From: a virus
Length of the DNA stretch: 33,710 nt
IMG/VR virus record: IMGVR_UViG_3300044489_000211
Coordinates: 1 to 33,710 of that record
Direction: 5' to 3' (one strand)
Both the position numbers and the translations under genes were made by a program. Position 1 is the stretch's first letter. Each line of letters begins with the position of its first letter. Positions 15,450-23,422 of this stretch are shown piece after piece. The notes beneath the pieces are model-generated. The model made no database searches and was not told the origin of the DNA. It saw only the letters and a program-made list of their open reading frames with translations.

Positions 15450-16076
15450 GCTCTGCTCCTTCGCCGAGAATAGAGCCACGTGCTGGTGCCCAAAGAACGG
15501 GGTCGGGGTGAGCGCCAGTCCGACAAGGACATTGTCGTGCTCCGACCCGGTCTCCGGGTCTTGGTAACGGGCCCCGTCGTTGAGAGTCCACACCACCTCA
15601 GCACTCACCCCGTCGTACCCGTCCTCGCCGATCGCCTTCTCGCCCTTCGGCGTCAGCTCCAGCTCGGTTGCGTAGAGCCCCGGACCGCTAGAGCCATCGG
15701 GCAGGTAGGCCACCTGCCGGATGTTGCCGACCTTGCCGGCGTCTTCCTTGTGGTCCAGGTTGATGCCAACGCGAAAGCGTGGCAGGCCGGCCCGGAAGTT
15801 CCGCTCCATCTCCTCGAGCCGCTCCCGCGTGATGATCAGCTTCCGACCGCCCCGGTGCCACGTCCCTTCGGGCAGCAGGCGCACAGGGCCCTTGATACAA
15901 GGGGCTGCGAAGTCGTCGAAGGCGATGCGCTCGGAATGCATCGCAGGCTCGCTGGCATAGAGAGCTGCGAGCTGCTTCTTCGCCTCGGCCTCGGTGTCGT
16001 GGGTCCCGGCCACCGAGCCGTCAGCGTCCTTGACCACCTTGAACTTGGAGCCAGCCTTCACGATGTGCCAGGGCAT
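14907..16076 (-). CDS. Prohead protease with C-terminal scaffold domain (Mu gpI-like)
   Basis: A 389-residue protein. Residues about 1-205 resemble Mu gpI-type capsid maturation proteases: AFDDFAAPCIKGPVRLLPEGTW, then RFRVGINLDHKEDAGKVGNI with a conserved-looking histidine (H in LDHK) and later GVSAEVVWTLND and VGLALTPTPFF, typical of the protease core. Residues about 253-389 are a charged, Ala/Glu/Lys-rich coiled coil that fits a scaffold. Between them is a Pro/Glu linker (PVPEPEPAPEPIPAEK). The protease cleaves the scaffold and capsid during maturation. The start chosen is the ATG at 16076; an in-frame extension to 16157 crosses the terminator hairpin. Two internal start sites could make scaffold alone. 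Confidence 0.78.
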   Translation of the reverse strand: MPWHIVKAGSKFKVVKDADGSVAGTHDTEAEAKKQLAALYASEPAMHSERIAFDDFAAPCIKGPVRLLPEGTWHRGGRKLIITRERLEEMERNFRAGLPRFRVGINLDHKEDAGKVGNIRQVAYLPDGSSGPGLYATELELTPKGEKAIGEDGYDGVSAEVVWTLNDGARYQDPETGSEHDNVLVGLALTPTPFFGHQHVALFSAKEQSMDTILIESLRTGLRQLLGLKGDEPVPEPEPAPEPIPAEKAEVDMEKEEFEAKLKASTDALAAEKARADKLEADMKAEKLAARKAALKVEAEAFKALAIQPEEFAEGMAELEGLKPEVAEWLRKVLAGADAAAKAVMAEAGTSQSNDGAPLHELADGLVASEKLSYSDALAKASKLHPELA

Positions 16077-16091
16077 GGGACCTCGAAAGAG

Positions 16092-16122
16092 AAGGCCGCA
16101 GGCGAGATTCGCCTGCGGCCTT
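16092..16122 (-). terminator. Strong hairpin, likely intrinsic terminator
   Basis: Perfect 14-base arms AAGGCCGCAGGCGA and TCGCCTGCGGCCTT flank a three-base loop (GAT on the plus strand). On the minus strand it is followed by CTCTTTC, a short pyrimidine tract. It lies between the portal stop and the protease start and may end part of the packaging transcript or shape translation of the protease gene. Confidence 0.65.
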
Positions 16123-16149
16123 GAACGAAGTCGTGGGACGTGCCCACCC

Positions 16150-16177
16150 GCACACATATCTTACCACATGTTGTCAA
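16150..16177 (-). promoter_or_regulatory. Possible promoter-like element in portal-protease spacer
   Basis: On the minus strand TTGACA (16177-16172) is followed by a locally AT-rich stretch ACATGTGGTAAGATATGTG. The only Pribnow-like hexamers lie 8-13 bases from TTGACA, too close for a standard sigma-70 promoter, so this is weak. The hairpin 50 bases downstream would make any transcript from here a short RNA unless it reads through. Confidence 0.2.
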
Positions 16178-16189
16178 GGGCCCCCAGCC

Positions 16190-18454
16190 CTACGGCCTGG
16201 CAAGGGAGCCGGATCCATCGTCAATCTCCAGCCAGCACCGGCAGTTCCCCTCGCACTCCATGTCCCCTGGAAGTCGACCGCCGGTCGCCTCGAGCAGTTC
16301 GTCCATGCTGGCATACTCGCCTTCCGCATCGGGGCACTCGCTGCAATGGTTCGCCGAGTCGTCCAGCACCCAGGCCACCGCGCCGCCACCCTCCCGCTCG
16401 GCGTCCCGGGCAGCCCAGCCGGCGCCGTCCTGGATCGCCGTCCACATCTGCCCAGCGTAGGACTCCACCCGGGCCTGCAGGGCGGCCATGTAGCCGACAA
16501 TCCCTATAGCCCCAGCCGCCTTGACATCAGGATCCGACAGGGCTATCAGCAGGCGCCGCCGGGTGTCCGGGATGAGGGACGTGTCCAGGTACTCCTCGTT
16601 CTCGGCCAGGCGCCGGGCCAGGGCCATCAGGGAATCGGCCGATGGGGTTCGCCCGCCGAGCCCCAACTGCGAACCCTTGATGATGTTCTCCCGGCCGGCC
16701 GCAGCCAGGGCGGTCGCCAGGACAGACAGGGCTTCGTCGATCGTGTCCTCGGAACTCTCCGGGTCCTCCTCGATGTCGTCGGCGAGCTGGTTCAGCCACT
16801 CGCCGTAGATGAGCCCGAGCTGGGCCTGGTAGTTATTGGTCTCCCTTTCCCACGTGCGACGGCGCGCCGCGCCGCTGCCACGAAACCGGGACGCCGCGAA
16901 GGCTTCGTCTTCGGGCGTCTCACCTCCTTCGGCGACGTCAAGGGCGGGGTCGTTGTGACCCCCGTCCTTCGCCGGCTGTTCCTTGGGCCTCTGCAGGATC
17001 CCACCGGGGCCGAAGGGCACAGGCGGGGCAGGCTTCTTTCGGATGGTGCCCTTCTCCAGCTCGGGCAACTCCAGGAGCTGGCGCACTGTCCGCTCCAGGC
17101 CGGCGTCAATCTGAACGACATCAGCCTTCACGGCCTCGGCCACAGCACCGACCAGGGCAGCCACGTCCTGCTGGCCCAGCGGGGCGAACACAATCCTGGG
17201 ATAGTCGGTCAGGGCGCCGAAGGCCCCAGCGTTCAGCTTGAACAGCCGCTCGACCCCGAACCGGTTCAGGGTGTCAGCGATGAGGTCCAGCCAGCCGCTG
17301 ACCGCCTGGGCAAAGAAGTCCGTGGCGCGAACAGCCAGGGCCTGCGTCCCCCGCTCGGACAGCCCGAAGAAGATAAACTGCGCCAGAAGGACCTGGGCAA
17401 TCTGCTGGTTGTAGCGGGTGATGGCCTCGCCGAAGTCGATCATCCCCCGAGAGCCCGGCGACACCAGCTCGAACAGGGCGCCCTGCCCATCGGACGTCAT
17501 CTTGGGATAGGGGATGACGATGCCCATCTGCTCGTCAGTCCTGGTGTTCCGCACGATGTCCTGGGCCTTCGAGAAATCGCTGTTTTCCCCCTGGAGCTTG
17601 GTCCCCCGGCCGAGATACATGACAGGCATGCCCGTCCCCATGCGCTCGGCGGCGATCCCCTCAATTTCGCTGAAGTTCTTCGAGAAGTACCAGGGCAGGT
17701 AGGCCCCCCGGAGCGCCGACTTGCCCTGCGGGTTGTTCTTCAGGGCCGACGTCCGGTAGAGCAGCATCTTCTCGATCGGGATGAACACCGACTTTCCACC
17801 GGCCGGAGGGGTCTGGTTCATGCCCTGGACCCCGCCGTTCTCGTCGATCACCCACTCGGATCCCGGGGTCAGTGTGTCGGGCGATCGGTAGCCGAACTTC
17901 CGCCAGCCGATCCGCCCGTCGTCATACTTGCTCGCTGCATCCCGGTCGGGCCCGAGCCGCCGCTTGTAGACAATCTCAAACGGGGCGAACCCATACCAGG
18001 CCATCGTGATCGCCTGGCCCATGTGCTCGGTCCAGGAATGGCTCATGTCGTCAAGGCAGGACTCCAGGAACTCGGACGCCTCGACATCCTGGGGCTCCTC
18101 GCTGGCTGGCTCGACGTCGACCTTCGCCGACTTCGCCAGCATCTCGACCGCGAAGGTGGCCGCAGAAACCACCGGATGGTCCATCATCCGCCGGACAAGC
18201 TTGACCATCCTTGGAAGACTGTTCCAGTCGGCCAGGTAGTCCTCGGCGATCGCACCGCCGAACCGGTTGAGCCCGGTCACGCCCAGCTCGGTGTAGACCA
18301 CCCCCTTCGGGGCAGCCATGTTCTCAGCCTTCAGGGCCCGGGACACCGTGGCAGTCGACACCCCCAGGGACCGGGCCACCTCCGCCGGCGCAGCGCCCTC
18401 CGACACCAGGCGCCGGACAGTCTCGTAGTCAGTCGTTCGCTTTCGACCCGCCAT
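16190..18454 (-). CDS. Portal protein fused to N-terminal HTH and C-terminal MuF-like domain
   Basis: A 754-residue protein in three parts. Residues 8-45 form a helix-turn-helix of the resolvase/Hin type (DYETVRRLVSEGAAPAEVARSLGVSTATVSRAL). Residues about 47-470 match the Mu gp29-like (DUF935) portal: DWNSLPRMVKLVRRMMDHPVVSAA, FGFAPFEIVYK-like segment at 'YGFAPFEIVYKRR', and NNPQGKSALRGAYLPWYFSKNF. The last 200 residues end in HCSECPD (C704, C707) and NCRCWLE (C738, C740), the usual end of MuF-type minor head proteins. The portal is the dodecameric DNA gate; MuF proteins sit inside the head. The ATG at 18454 has AGGAGG with good spacing, so the HTH is probably translated. MAAPKGVV at 18319 would be the start of a normal portal. 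Confidence 0.85.
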   Translation of the reverse strand: MAGRKRTTDYETVRRLVSEGAAPAEVARSLGVSTATVSRALKAENMAAPKGVVYTELGVTGLNRFGGAIAEDYLADWNSLPRMVKLVRRMMDHPVVSAATFAVEMLAKSAKVDVEPASEEPQDVEASEFLESCLDDMSHSWTEHMGQAITMAWYGFAPFEIVYKRRLGPDRDAASKYDDGRIGWRKFGYRSPDTLTPGSEWVIDENGGVQGMNQTPPAGGKSVFIPIEKMLLYRTSALKNNPQGKSALRGAYLPWYFSKNFSEIEGIAAERMGTGMPVMYLGRGTKLQGENSDFSKAQDIVRNTRTDEQMGIVIPYPKMTSDGQGALFELVSPGSRGMIDFGEAITRYNQQIAQVLLAQFIFFGLSERGTQALAVRATDFFAQAVSGWLDLIADTLNRFGVERLFKLNAGAFGALTDYPRIVFAPLGQQDVAALVGAVAEAVKADVVQIDAGLERTVRQLLELPELEKGTIRKKPAPPVPFGPGGILQRPKEQPAKDGGHNDPALDVAEGGETPEDEAFAASRFRGSGAARRRTWERETNNYQAQLGLIYGEWLNQLADDIEEDPESSEDTIDEALSVLATALAAAGRENIIKGSQLGLGGRTPSADSLMALARRLAENEEYLDTSLIPDTRRRLLIALSDPDVKAAGAIGIVGYMAALQARVESYAGQMWTAIQDGAGWAARDAEREGGGAVAWVLDDSANHCSECPDAEGEYASMDELLEATGGRLPGDMECEGNCRCWLEIDDGSGSLARP

Positions 18455-18779
18455 AGAACGCCTCCTTCAGCTCACGCATCAGCTGCGCCTGATCACCGAC
18501 CAGGTCAGCCGCAAAGTACTGCAAGTCCTCAACCGACTTCATCAGGGCGGCCAGGGACGACTGCTGGAACGCCCCCACCTTCATCTGGGCATTCAGGACG
18601 GTGAGAGCCTCCCGGGCCCGCCCGACCACCAGCTCCCCGGCCCGCATGCGGGTCTGCACCCGCTCACAGGCGGTCTCAAGGTCCAGGCCGGCCGGAGGCC
18701 CGACCGTCTTGGAACGTCTTCCGCCGCTAGCCGCCAGGCCGCAGAGGAACCCTACCAGGAGCCCCCACAGTAGGTCCAC
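18429..18779 (-). CDS. Small single-pass membrane protein, unknown
   Basis: A 116-residue protein starting at GTG (18779), two bases beyond the terminase stop. Residues 2-18 (DLLWGLLVGFLCGLAAS) form one hydrophobic segment followed by basic residues, then a helical, charged cytoplasmic-like part (residues about 30-116). A longer reading to 19085 would lie inside the terminase gene and is rejected. It overlaps the portal gene by 26 bases. Small membrane proteins between terminase and portal are uncommon; a holin or spanin-like role is possible but neither the size of the tail nor the position is typical. Confidence 0.55.
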   Translation of the reverse strand: MDLLWGLLVGFLCGLAASGGRRSKTVGPPAGLDLETACERVQTRMRAGELVVGRAREALTVLNAQMKVGAFQQSSLAALMKSVEDLQYFAADLVGDQAQLMRELKEAFYGGSKAND

Positions 18780-18780
18780 G

Positions 18781-20400
18781 TCAGCCCCTCCTGAACCGGC
18801 TCTCGCCGCCCGGGCCCCAGGTGGCAGGGCCAGAGTCACCAGGCTTGCCGGGCTCCTTGGGCTCGAGCCAACGACTCGCCTGGGCCAGGACGGCCGGCGG
18901 AACGTTGGCGCCGCCTCCGATGAGAGCCATGACAAAGGCATCCCCGCAGTCGGTCGACCGCCCGATCCGTTCCTGGATGTCGTCCTTGGACTCGATCTGG
19001 ATGCCTTGCGGGGTCGCCTTCCAGCGGGGCGCCACCAGGTCAGCCCGCAGCTCGGGGTCCGGCGGCAGGGCCAGCCGGAGCCCAAACGCTGGGTCCAGGG
19101 CCTCCCGGGCTCGCCACCACAGCTCCGCCCGTAGGTTCCTGAACCGCAGGTTCCCCGATCGGTCAGCAGCCCCGGACGACTCAGCGAAGTTCACAGGCTT
19201 GGCGTCCACCCCGGCCGCCCGCAGGTGGTCATACACCGAACCCCCAACACCGATCACGTCGACGTGAACGGGAATCTGGTAGCCCATCTCCCGAGCGATC
19301 CTGGCCAGGACCGAGGGACCGTCGGGCGTCTCCTTGCCGGGAGTCTTGTTAGGCATCGAGAACCACGGACCTACCCGGGTCATCGCCACCGTCATGTCGT
19401 CACCGCCCCGGGCCACGTCCAGGCCAACGCACAGCAGGGGAGCGCCCGTCGGAGGATCGGACGTCCACCGAGCCATCGCAGCCTCCACCCACTCGGCAGG
19501 GATGACCTGCCAGGGGTCGGCCACCAGCCCGATCGTGAAGTCTCCGTAGAGCAGCTGCGATCGCAGGGGCTCGGGCAGGCCCTGCAGCTGCTGGGGATAG
19601 CCGGTCGTGGCGTAGTAGGGGTTGTCCCAGACGCTGGCCGGAATGAAGGTCCGCGACTTGGGCTCGATGAGCTCGTCCTTCCAGACGAACGCACCGGGCC
19701 CGACCTCCCGCTCGTCCCCGTCGATCCGGGCATACCACCGGAGCTCGCCAGGCTCGGCAGGGTTGGTATGCTGCGGGTCGAGCCAGGCGCCCCACCTCTT
19801 GACCACCCATTGCCCCTCGGCCGTGGTAGGGGGGTTGCCAGTCGCCACCACCCGCGTCCGCTGCCCAGGGATCGGGGTCCGCAGCCAGGCGTTCAGGAAC
19901 ACATACTGCGACTCCAGGAAGTCGCCCACCTCATCGTAGCCCTTCAGGTCATGGGCCCGCCCCTTGTACTTCTGGACGTCCTGGGCATTGTGGACCGCCC
20001 CGAATTCCAGCATGCGGTCGCCTGGAAGGTCGCGCCAGATGTGAAGGTTCTCGTTGAACCGCCCCCGCTCGCCGATGAGCTCGGCCGCCGACGAAATCAG
20101 GTCGCGCAGCTGGGGGAACTCCCGCCGATAGATGATGCTCCGCATGTGGGCCGTGAGAGCCAGGCCCAGCAGGAGCCACGACTTGCCACCGCCGGCCTGA
20201 CCGCCAAAGAACAGCTCGTCAGCCTCGCAATGGAAAGCCCGCTCCTGGGGGGATCCCGGCATCGGTGTCCACATCAGCGTAGCGTCAGCCCTCGCCCGAG
20301 CCAGGCGCCTCAACTTCTCCGCCTTCGCTGACAGATATGCCTGCTCCGGCAAATAGCTCTGTAGCAAGGTCCCTCCCGAGCTCGTCCTTGACGACGTCAT
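18781..20400 (-). CDS. terL: Terminase large subunit
   Basis: A 539-residue DNA-packaging motor with both expected domains. The ATPase part has Walker A GGQAGGGKS (66-74), Walker B LKGYDEVGDF (DE at 156-157) and the coupling motif ATGNPP (186-191). The nuclease part has CVGLDVARGGDD (D328), HVDVIGVG (D381) and STDCGDAFVMAL (D484, D487), the RNase H-like metal site. It translocates DNA into the prohead and cuts the concatemer. The start at 20400 overlaps the small subunit by 116 bases and has only a weak ribosome binding site; a TTG at codon 17 or the ATG at 20274 are alternatives. The downstream small membrane protein follows immediately. Confidence 0.93.
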   Translation of the reverse strand: MTSSRTSSGGTLLQSYLPEQAYLSAKAEKLRRLARARADATLMWTPMPGSPQERAFHCEADELFFGGQAGGGKSWLLLGLALTAHMRSIIYRREFPQLRDLISSAAELIGERGRFNENLHIWRDLPGDRMLEFGAVHNAQDVQKYKGRAHDLKGYDEVGDFLESQYVFLNAWLRTPIPGQRTRVVATGNPPTTAEGQWVVKRWGAWLDPQHTNPAEPGELRWYARIDGDEREVGPGAFVWKDELIEPKSRTFIPASVWDNPYYATTGYPQQLQGLPEPLRSQLLYGDFTIGLVADPWQVIPAEWVEAAMARWTSDPPTGAPLLCVGLDVARGGDDMTVAMTRVGPWFSMPNKTPGKETPDGPSVLARIAREMGYQIPVHVDVIGVGGSVYDHLRAAGVDAKPVNFAESSGAADRSGNLRFRNLRAELWWRAREALDPAFGLRLALPPDPELRADLVAPRWKATPQGIQIESKDDIQERIGRSTDCGDAFVMALIGGGANVPPAVLAQASRWLEPKEPGKPGDSGPATWGPGGESRFRRG

Positions 20401-20749
20401 ACGTCAGGGTCCCCTCTCGAATGAGCGCAATAAGGTCGTCGCGCCACGACTTGAGCACCGTCGGCAGCTTGCCCTCTGTCCTGTCCAGGACCTCCTTCAG
20501 GATCGCCCCGGTTGGCTCGGACATCAGCGACATCCAGAGCCTCAATGCCACCATGCCTTCGATGCAGAGATCGTTCCCGCCGGCCGCCAACTCAGTCGAC
20601 CATGCCTTGCACATCTTGGCCGCCTCGACCGGCGTCATCGCACCGAACTTCCGCAACCAACCCGTGACACGGTTGACGCGCTTGCCAGTCCTGTTCCTTC
20701 GTGGGTCGAAACCGGGCTTGAATGGAACCAGACCAGAACCCCTCGGCAT
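20285..20749 (-). CDS. Terminase small subunit-like protein
   Basis: A 154-residue, helix-rich protein. It begins with a basic, disordered SGLVPFKPGFDPRRNRTGKR segment of the type seen at the start of many phage small terminase proteins (DUF5681-like), followed by helices (MTPVEAAKMCKAWSTELAAGGN, LKEVLDRTEGKLP) and an acidic tail. The small subunit recognises the packaging site and regulates the large subunit. The ATG follows GAGGAG. It opens the packaging-virion operon just downstream of the terminator at 20779. The assignment rests on this N-terminal signature and its place directly upstream of the large subunit. Confidence 0.65.
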   Translation of the reverse strand: MPRGSGLVPFKPGFDPRRNRTGKRVNRVTGWLRKFGAMTPVEAAKMCKAWSTELAAGGNDLCIEGMVALRLWMSLMSEPTGAILKEVLDRTEGKLPTVLKSWRDDLIALIREGTLTYDVVKDELGRDLATELFAGAGISVSEGGEVEAPGSGEG

Positions 20750-20778
20750 GTCGCTCCTCGCAGAGAGAATACAGCAAA

Positions 20779-20801
20779 GCCGGCCCGCAGGACGGGCCGG
20801 C
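20779..20801 (-). terminator. Terminator-like hairpin ending the sugar module
   Basis: Perfect nine-base arms GCCGGCCCG and CGGGCCGGC flank a five-base loop. On the minus strand the stem is followed by TTTGCTGTATT, a weak T-rich tail. It lies in the 105-base spacer between the cytidylyltransferase stop and the small terminase. A TATGAT hexamer at 20842-20847 could be a -10 element for the late operon, but no convincing -35 accompanies it. Confidence 0.55.
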
Positions 20802-20854
20802 CATCACGTCGTCGGCGCAGCTAGCGCGCCCCGGCAGCTACATCATACACCGTA

Positions 20855-21835
20855 TTACGCAATGGGGCGACGAGACTCGAAGGTCTCCTTATGCCCACAC
20901 TTGGGGCAGCGCAGGATGAGCCGGCCCCGGACCAGGTCCATCGACACCAGGGGCGTGGCGCACCTCGAGCACTTGACCTTCTTGTGGGACGTCTGAATCT
21001 CCCCGGAGATCGCCGCCAGGTCAGAGTAGACCACCGGACGGCCGGAGTAGTCCCGCTCCCATTGCTCAATCTCGGCCCGGGTGTAGGACGTGTAGGTCCC
21101 GGTCCGCTCCCGCACCGAGCCATTGACGGCCGCCACGTCCTGGTGCCGGTCCAGGAAGTTCACCACCCATTGCAGCGGGGGCTCGTGGGGCTTGGCCCAG
21201 GCATCCCAGACCAGGCGCACCAGCTCCAGGTCCTTCTCGGTGTCCACCTCGAGCCGGTAGGGACGGTAGGACCAATGGGGCAGGTCGACCAGGCCGTAGG
21301 TGAACCGGTCGAGGTGCCGGCGGATCCACATGCCGGGATGCTGCCGCTCCTCGCCAGAGGACAGGCTCGAGGTCCAGCACCATGTCCGGTAGGACCAGGG
21401 GGAAAGCCCGGCGCCGTAGACAGGGTCCGAACCGAACTGCAGGGGCAGCAGGAAGTCCCAGCCGTTGGTCTCGATCGCAGCCGCCGCCTGGTCGATGTGG
21501 TGCCAGTCCACGAAGGGCTGATCACCCAGGGCCCGAAGGACAGGCATCTGACCGTAGCGCCCCACCAGCTTGTCCACCGCCCGGGCCAGCTCCGCCGTGG
21601 TGTCGTCCCCCTGCATCCCACGGGTCGACCATATGCCGAACTCGCTGCAGGCCCGGTCAATCTCCGCGTTCGCAGGATCCCAGGGGGAGGTCACCAGGAC
21701 GTCAGCCACGCACTTGGACTGCTTCAGGCGCCGCACGATGTGGACGAACATGGGTACCCCGGCGATCGGCGCCAGGACCTTGCCGGGCAACCGTTCGGAC
21801 GTCGCCCGGACCCCGAGAACACACAGGACAGGCAT
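20855..21835 (-). CDS. SpsF-like cytidylyltransferase with C-terminal zinc ribbon
   Basis: A 326-residue protein. Residues about 1-240 are a nucleotidyltransferase of the CMP-sugar synthetase/SpsF group: VLGVRATSERLPGKVL (the R-x-x-S-x-R-L-P-G-K nucleotide loop at 10-20), then VLRALGDQPFVDWHHID with the metal-binding acidic residues (GDQP), and a C-terminal VDTEKDLELV. It should activate an acidic sugar with CTP. The last 40 residues hold CSRC (289-292) and CPKC (310-313), a zinc ribbon not usual in this family and of the type found on DNA- or RNA-related proteins. The start overlaps the previous stop as TGATG. It is the last gene of the sugar operon. The sugar substrate cannot be read from sequence. 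Confidence 0.78.
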   Translation of the reverse strand: MPVLCVLGVRATSERLPGKVLAPIAGVPMFVHIVRRLKQSKCVADVLVTSPWDPANAEIDRACSEFGIWSTRGMQGDDTTAELARAVDKLVGRYGQMPVLRALGDQPFVDWHHIDQAAAAIETNGWDFLLPLQFGSDPVYGAGLSPWSYRTWCWTSSLSSGEERQHPGMWIRRHLDRFTYGLVDLPHWSYRPYRLEVDTEKDLELVRLVWDAWAKPHEPPLQWVVNFLDRHQDVAAVNGSVRERTGTYTSYTRAEIEQWERDYSGRPVVYSDLAAISGEIQTSHKKVKCSRCATPLVSMDLVRGRLILRCPKCGHKETFESRRPIA

Positions 21836-22698
21836 CAGGGCCTCCGCACGAACAGGACCAGGTCCCGGGCGCCGTGATTGGCGTACCACAGCATCCGCCG
21901 AGCCAGATCCAGCCTGGACAGGGAACTCTCGGTAGCACGGATGAGCGAATGCAGGTGTCCACCCAGGCCGGGGTGCTTCAGGTAGTCCACCGTGGGCAGG
22001 AACCGGTGCATGGGCGCCGTCCCCAGCACCAGCCCGGGAGCCTCAAAGGCGCAGCGCCGCAGCAGGGCTGTGATGGACTGCAGCGTCCAGTAGTTGACGT
22101 GGGTCGGGTGGACGAAAGGCGGCCCCCCCCTCAGGGGCTCGTTGGGGATCGCCAGCAGCAGGATCCCACCCGGCCGCAGAGCTCCCCAGGCCCGGCGCAG
22201 CAGCGTGACCGGGTCGGGCATGTGCTCCAGGAGCCAGAGCATGGAGATGACATCGAACTCCCGATGGCCCAGGATGAAGTCGTCGATCCCCCGGTGGGCC
22301 AGGATGAGCTGTCCCACCCTCTGCCGGCTCCATTCGAACGTATGGCGACTGGCCTCTACGGAAGGTTCCACCGCCCACGCCTCCCAGCCGGCGCCAGCCA
22401 GGACCGCCGCGAACAGGCCGTGCCCAGAGCCGACGTCTACCACCCGTCGGCGATCGGCGGGGAGGTTGGTCCGCAGGATGGCCTCATAGAGCCCGTAGAC
22501 GTGCCGGCGCCACCCCTCCTCGGCCAGGATGAGCTCGTAGGCCCCGACCTTCTCGTCCTGCCAGAACTTCTTGGCGTAGTAGTCGGCCAGGAGCCCGGGG
22601 TCAGGAACGGGGTCGAGATGGACGAACCGACAATCCCGACAGTAGCGGGCAGTCGCCCCCAACCCCTCCCAGGACAGGCCCTCGATGAATCTATGCAT
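21835..22698 (-). CDS. SAM-dependent methyltransferase (Methyltransf_23-like)
   Basis: A 287-residue class I methyltransferase. VVDVGSGHGLFAAVLAG (86-102) is the SAM-binding motif I; VEPSVEA follows as motif II and the later LWLLEHMPDP and LRPGGILLLAIPN give motifs IV-V. The N-terminus has ARYCRDCRFVHLDPVPDP, a CxxC element common in the Methyltransf_23 subgroup found in capsule and O-antigen clusters. It probably methylates a sugar or sugar nucleotide. It overlaps the gene upstream by eight bases and the cytidylyltransferase by one base. Confidence 0.78.
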   Translation of the reverse strand: MHRFIEGLSWEGLGATARYCRDCRFVHLDPVPDPGLLADYYAKKFWQDEKVGAYELILAEEGWRRHVYGLYEAILRTNLPADRRRVVDVGSGHGLFAAVLAGAGWEAWAVEPSVEASRHTFEWSRQRVGQLILAHRGIDDFILGHREFDVISMLWLLEHMPDPVTLLRRAWGALRPGGILLLAIPNEPLRGGPPFVHPTHVNYWTLQSITALLRRCAFEAPGLVLGTAPMHRFLPTVDYLKHPGLGGHLHSLIRATESSLSRLDLARRMLWYANHGARDLVLFVRRP

Positions 22699-23422
22699 TC
22701 TCCACCGCCTCCCCGTAGATGAGCAGCCGCTGCCTCGGAATACCGGTGTCTGGATGCGGATAGTGGTCCTCGGAGAAGCATGCCCACTTCGATCGGACGA
22801 ACTCCGTCAGGCCATCGAAGTCGACAGGGGCGTGGATCCCCGGGTGGTCGTCGTCCCGGATGAGATTCACGAACACCGCCTCTCCTATCTCCCCAAGTCT
22901 TGTCAGGAGCTCCTCCTGCTCCGGCCTCGAAAGATGCTCGATCACATCAAGACACAGGACGATGTTGTGCCTCGGGATTTGGACCCCCTGACCAAGGATG
23001 TAGACCGGAAGGGGAAGCCTGAGTTGCCGAAGGCGGTAGATGAGCCACATCAGACTTCGTCCAGGGATGTCCGCAAAGGACACCCGATAGCCCAGGAAGT
23101 GAAGCCCAAGCCCGACCTGCCCACCTCCAGCCCCGTAGTCAAGAACCGACGGCCCATAGCGGTCGGCCGTGGAGGCCAGGAGCTTGGACAGATAGGGCCG
23201 ATGAATCCCCTGGATCGCCAGGGCGACGTTCTGGTAGCAGAAGATGTCCGTCGAGGCAGTCCACTCCTCGTCGCTGCCGGAGAAGGAGGCTCGATCTTCA
23301 ATCGCCTTTTGCTCGTCGGACAGGCAGTAGCTTGGCTTGAAGGTTGGGCCAAAGAACGCCTGCAACTCCAGGAACGACTCGTGCATCCAGAACTGGTTCG
23401 ATAGAGCGTCCAGCGTGCTCAT
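22691..23422 (-). CDS. SAM-dependent methyltransferase (UbiG-like)
   Basis: A 243-residue class I methyltransferase with SVLDYGAGGGQVGLGL (92-107) as the SAM site and IVLCLDVIEHLSRPEQEELL as motif IV-V. Its N-terminal 85 residues are helical and aromatic-rich (FWMHESFLELQAFFG). It overlaps the ATP-grasp gene as ATGA. It may modify a hydroxyl or amino group of the sugar made by this module; a peptide or lipid acceptor is an alternative. Confidence 0.7.
   Translation of the reverse strand: MSTLDALSNQFWMHESFLELQAFFGPTFKPSYCLSDEQKAIEDRASFSGSDEEWTASTDIFCYQNVALAIQGIHRPYLSKLLASTADRYGPSVLDYGAGGGQVGLGLHFLGYRVSFADIPGRSLMWLIYRLRQLRLPLPVYILGQGVQIPRHNIVLCLDVIEHLSRPEQEELLTRLGEIGEAVFVNLIRDDDHPGIHAPVDFDGLTEFVRSKWACFSEDHYPHPDTGIPRQRLLIYGEAVENA

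Noticed and set aside
16121-18604. 827-residue open frame on the plus strand opposite the portal gene
   Set aside because: It is an antisense shadow of a GC-rich coding region; low-complexity Arg/Gly/His composition and no domain match, while the minus strand has clear portal and MuF motifs.
20842-20862. Phage-polymerase-like sequence beginning TAATACG near the cytidylyltransferase stop
   Set aside because: The similarity to a T7 promoter is limited to seven bases; the remainder does not match, no phage RNA polymerase is in the window and the TAA is the gene's own stop.
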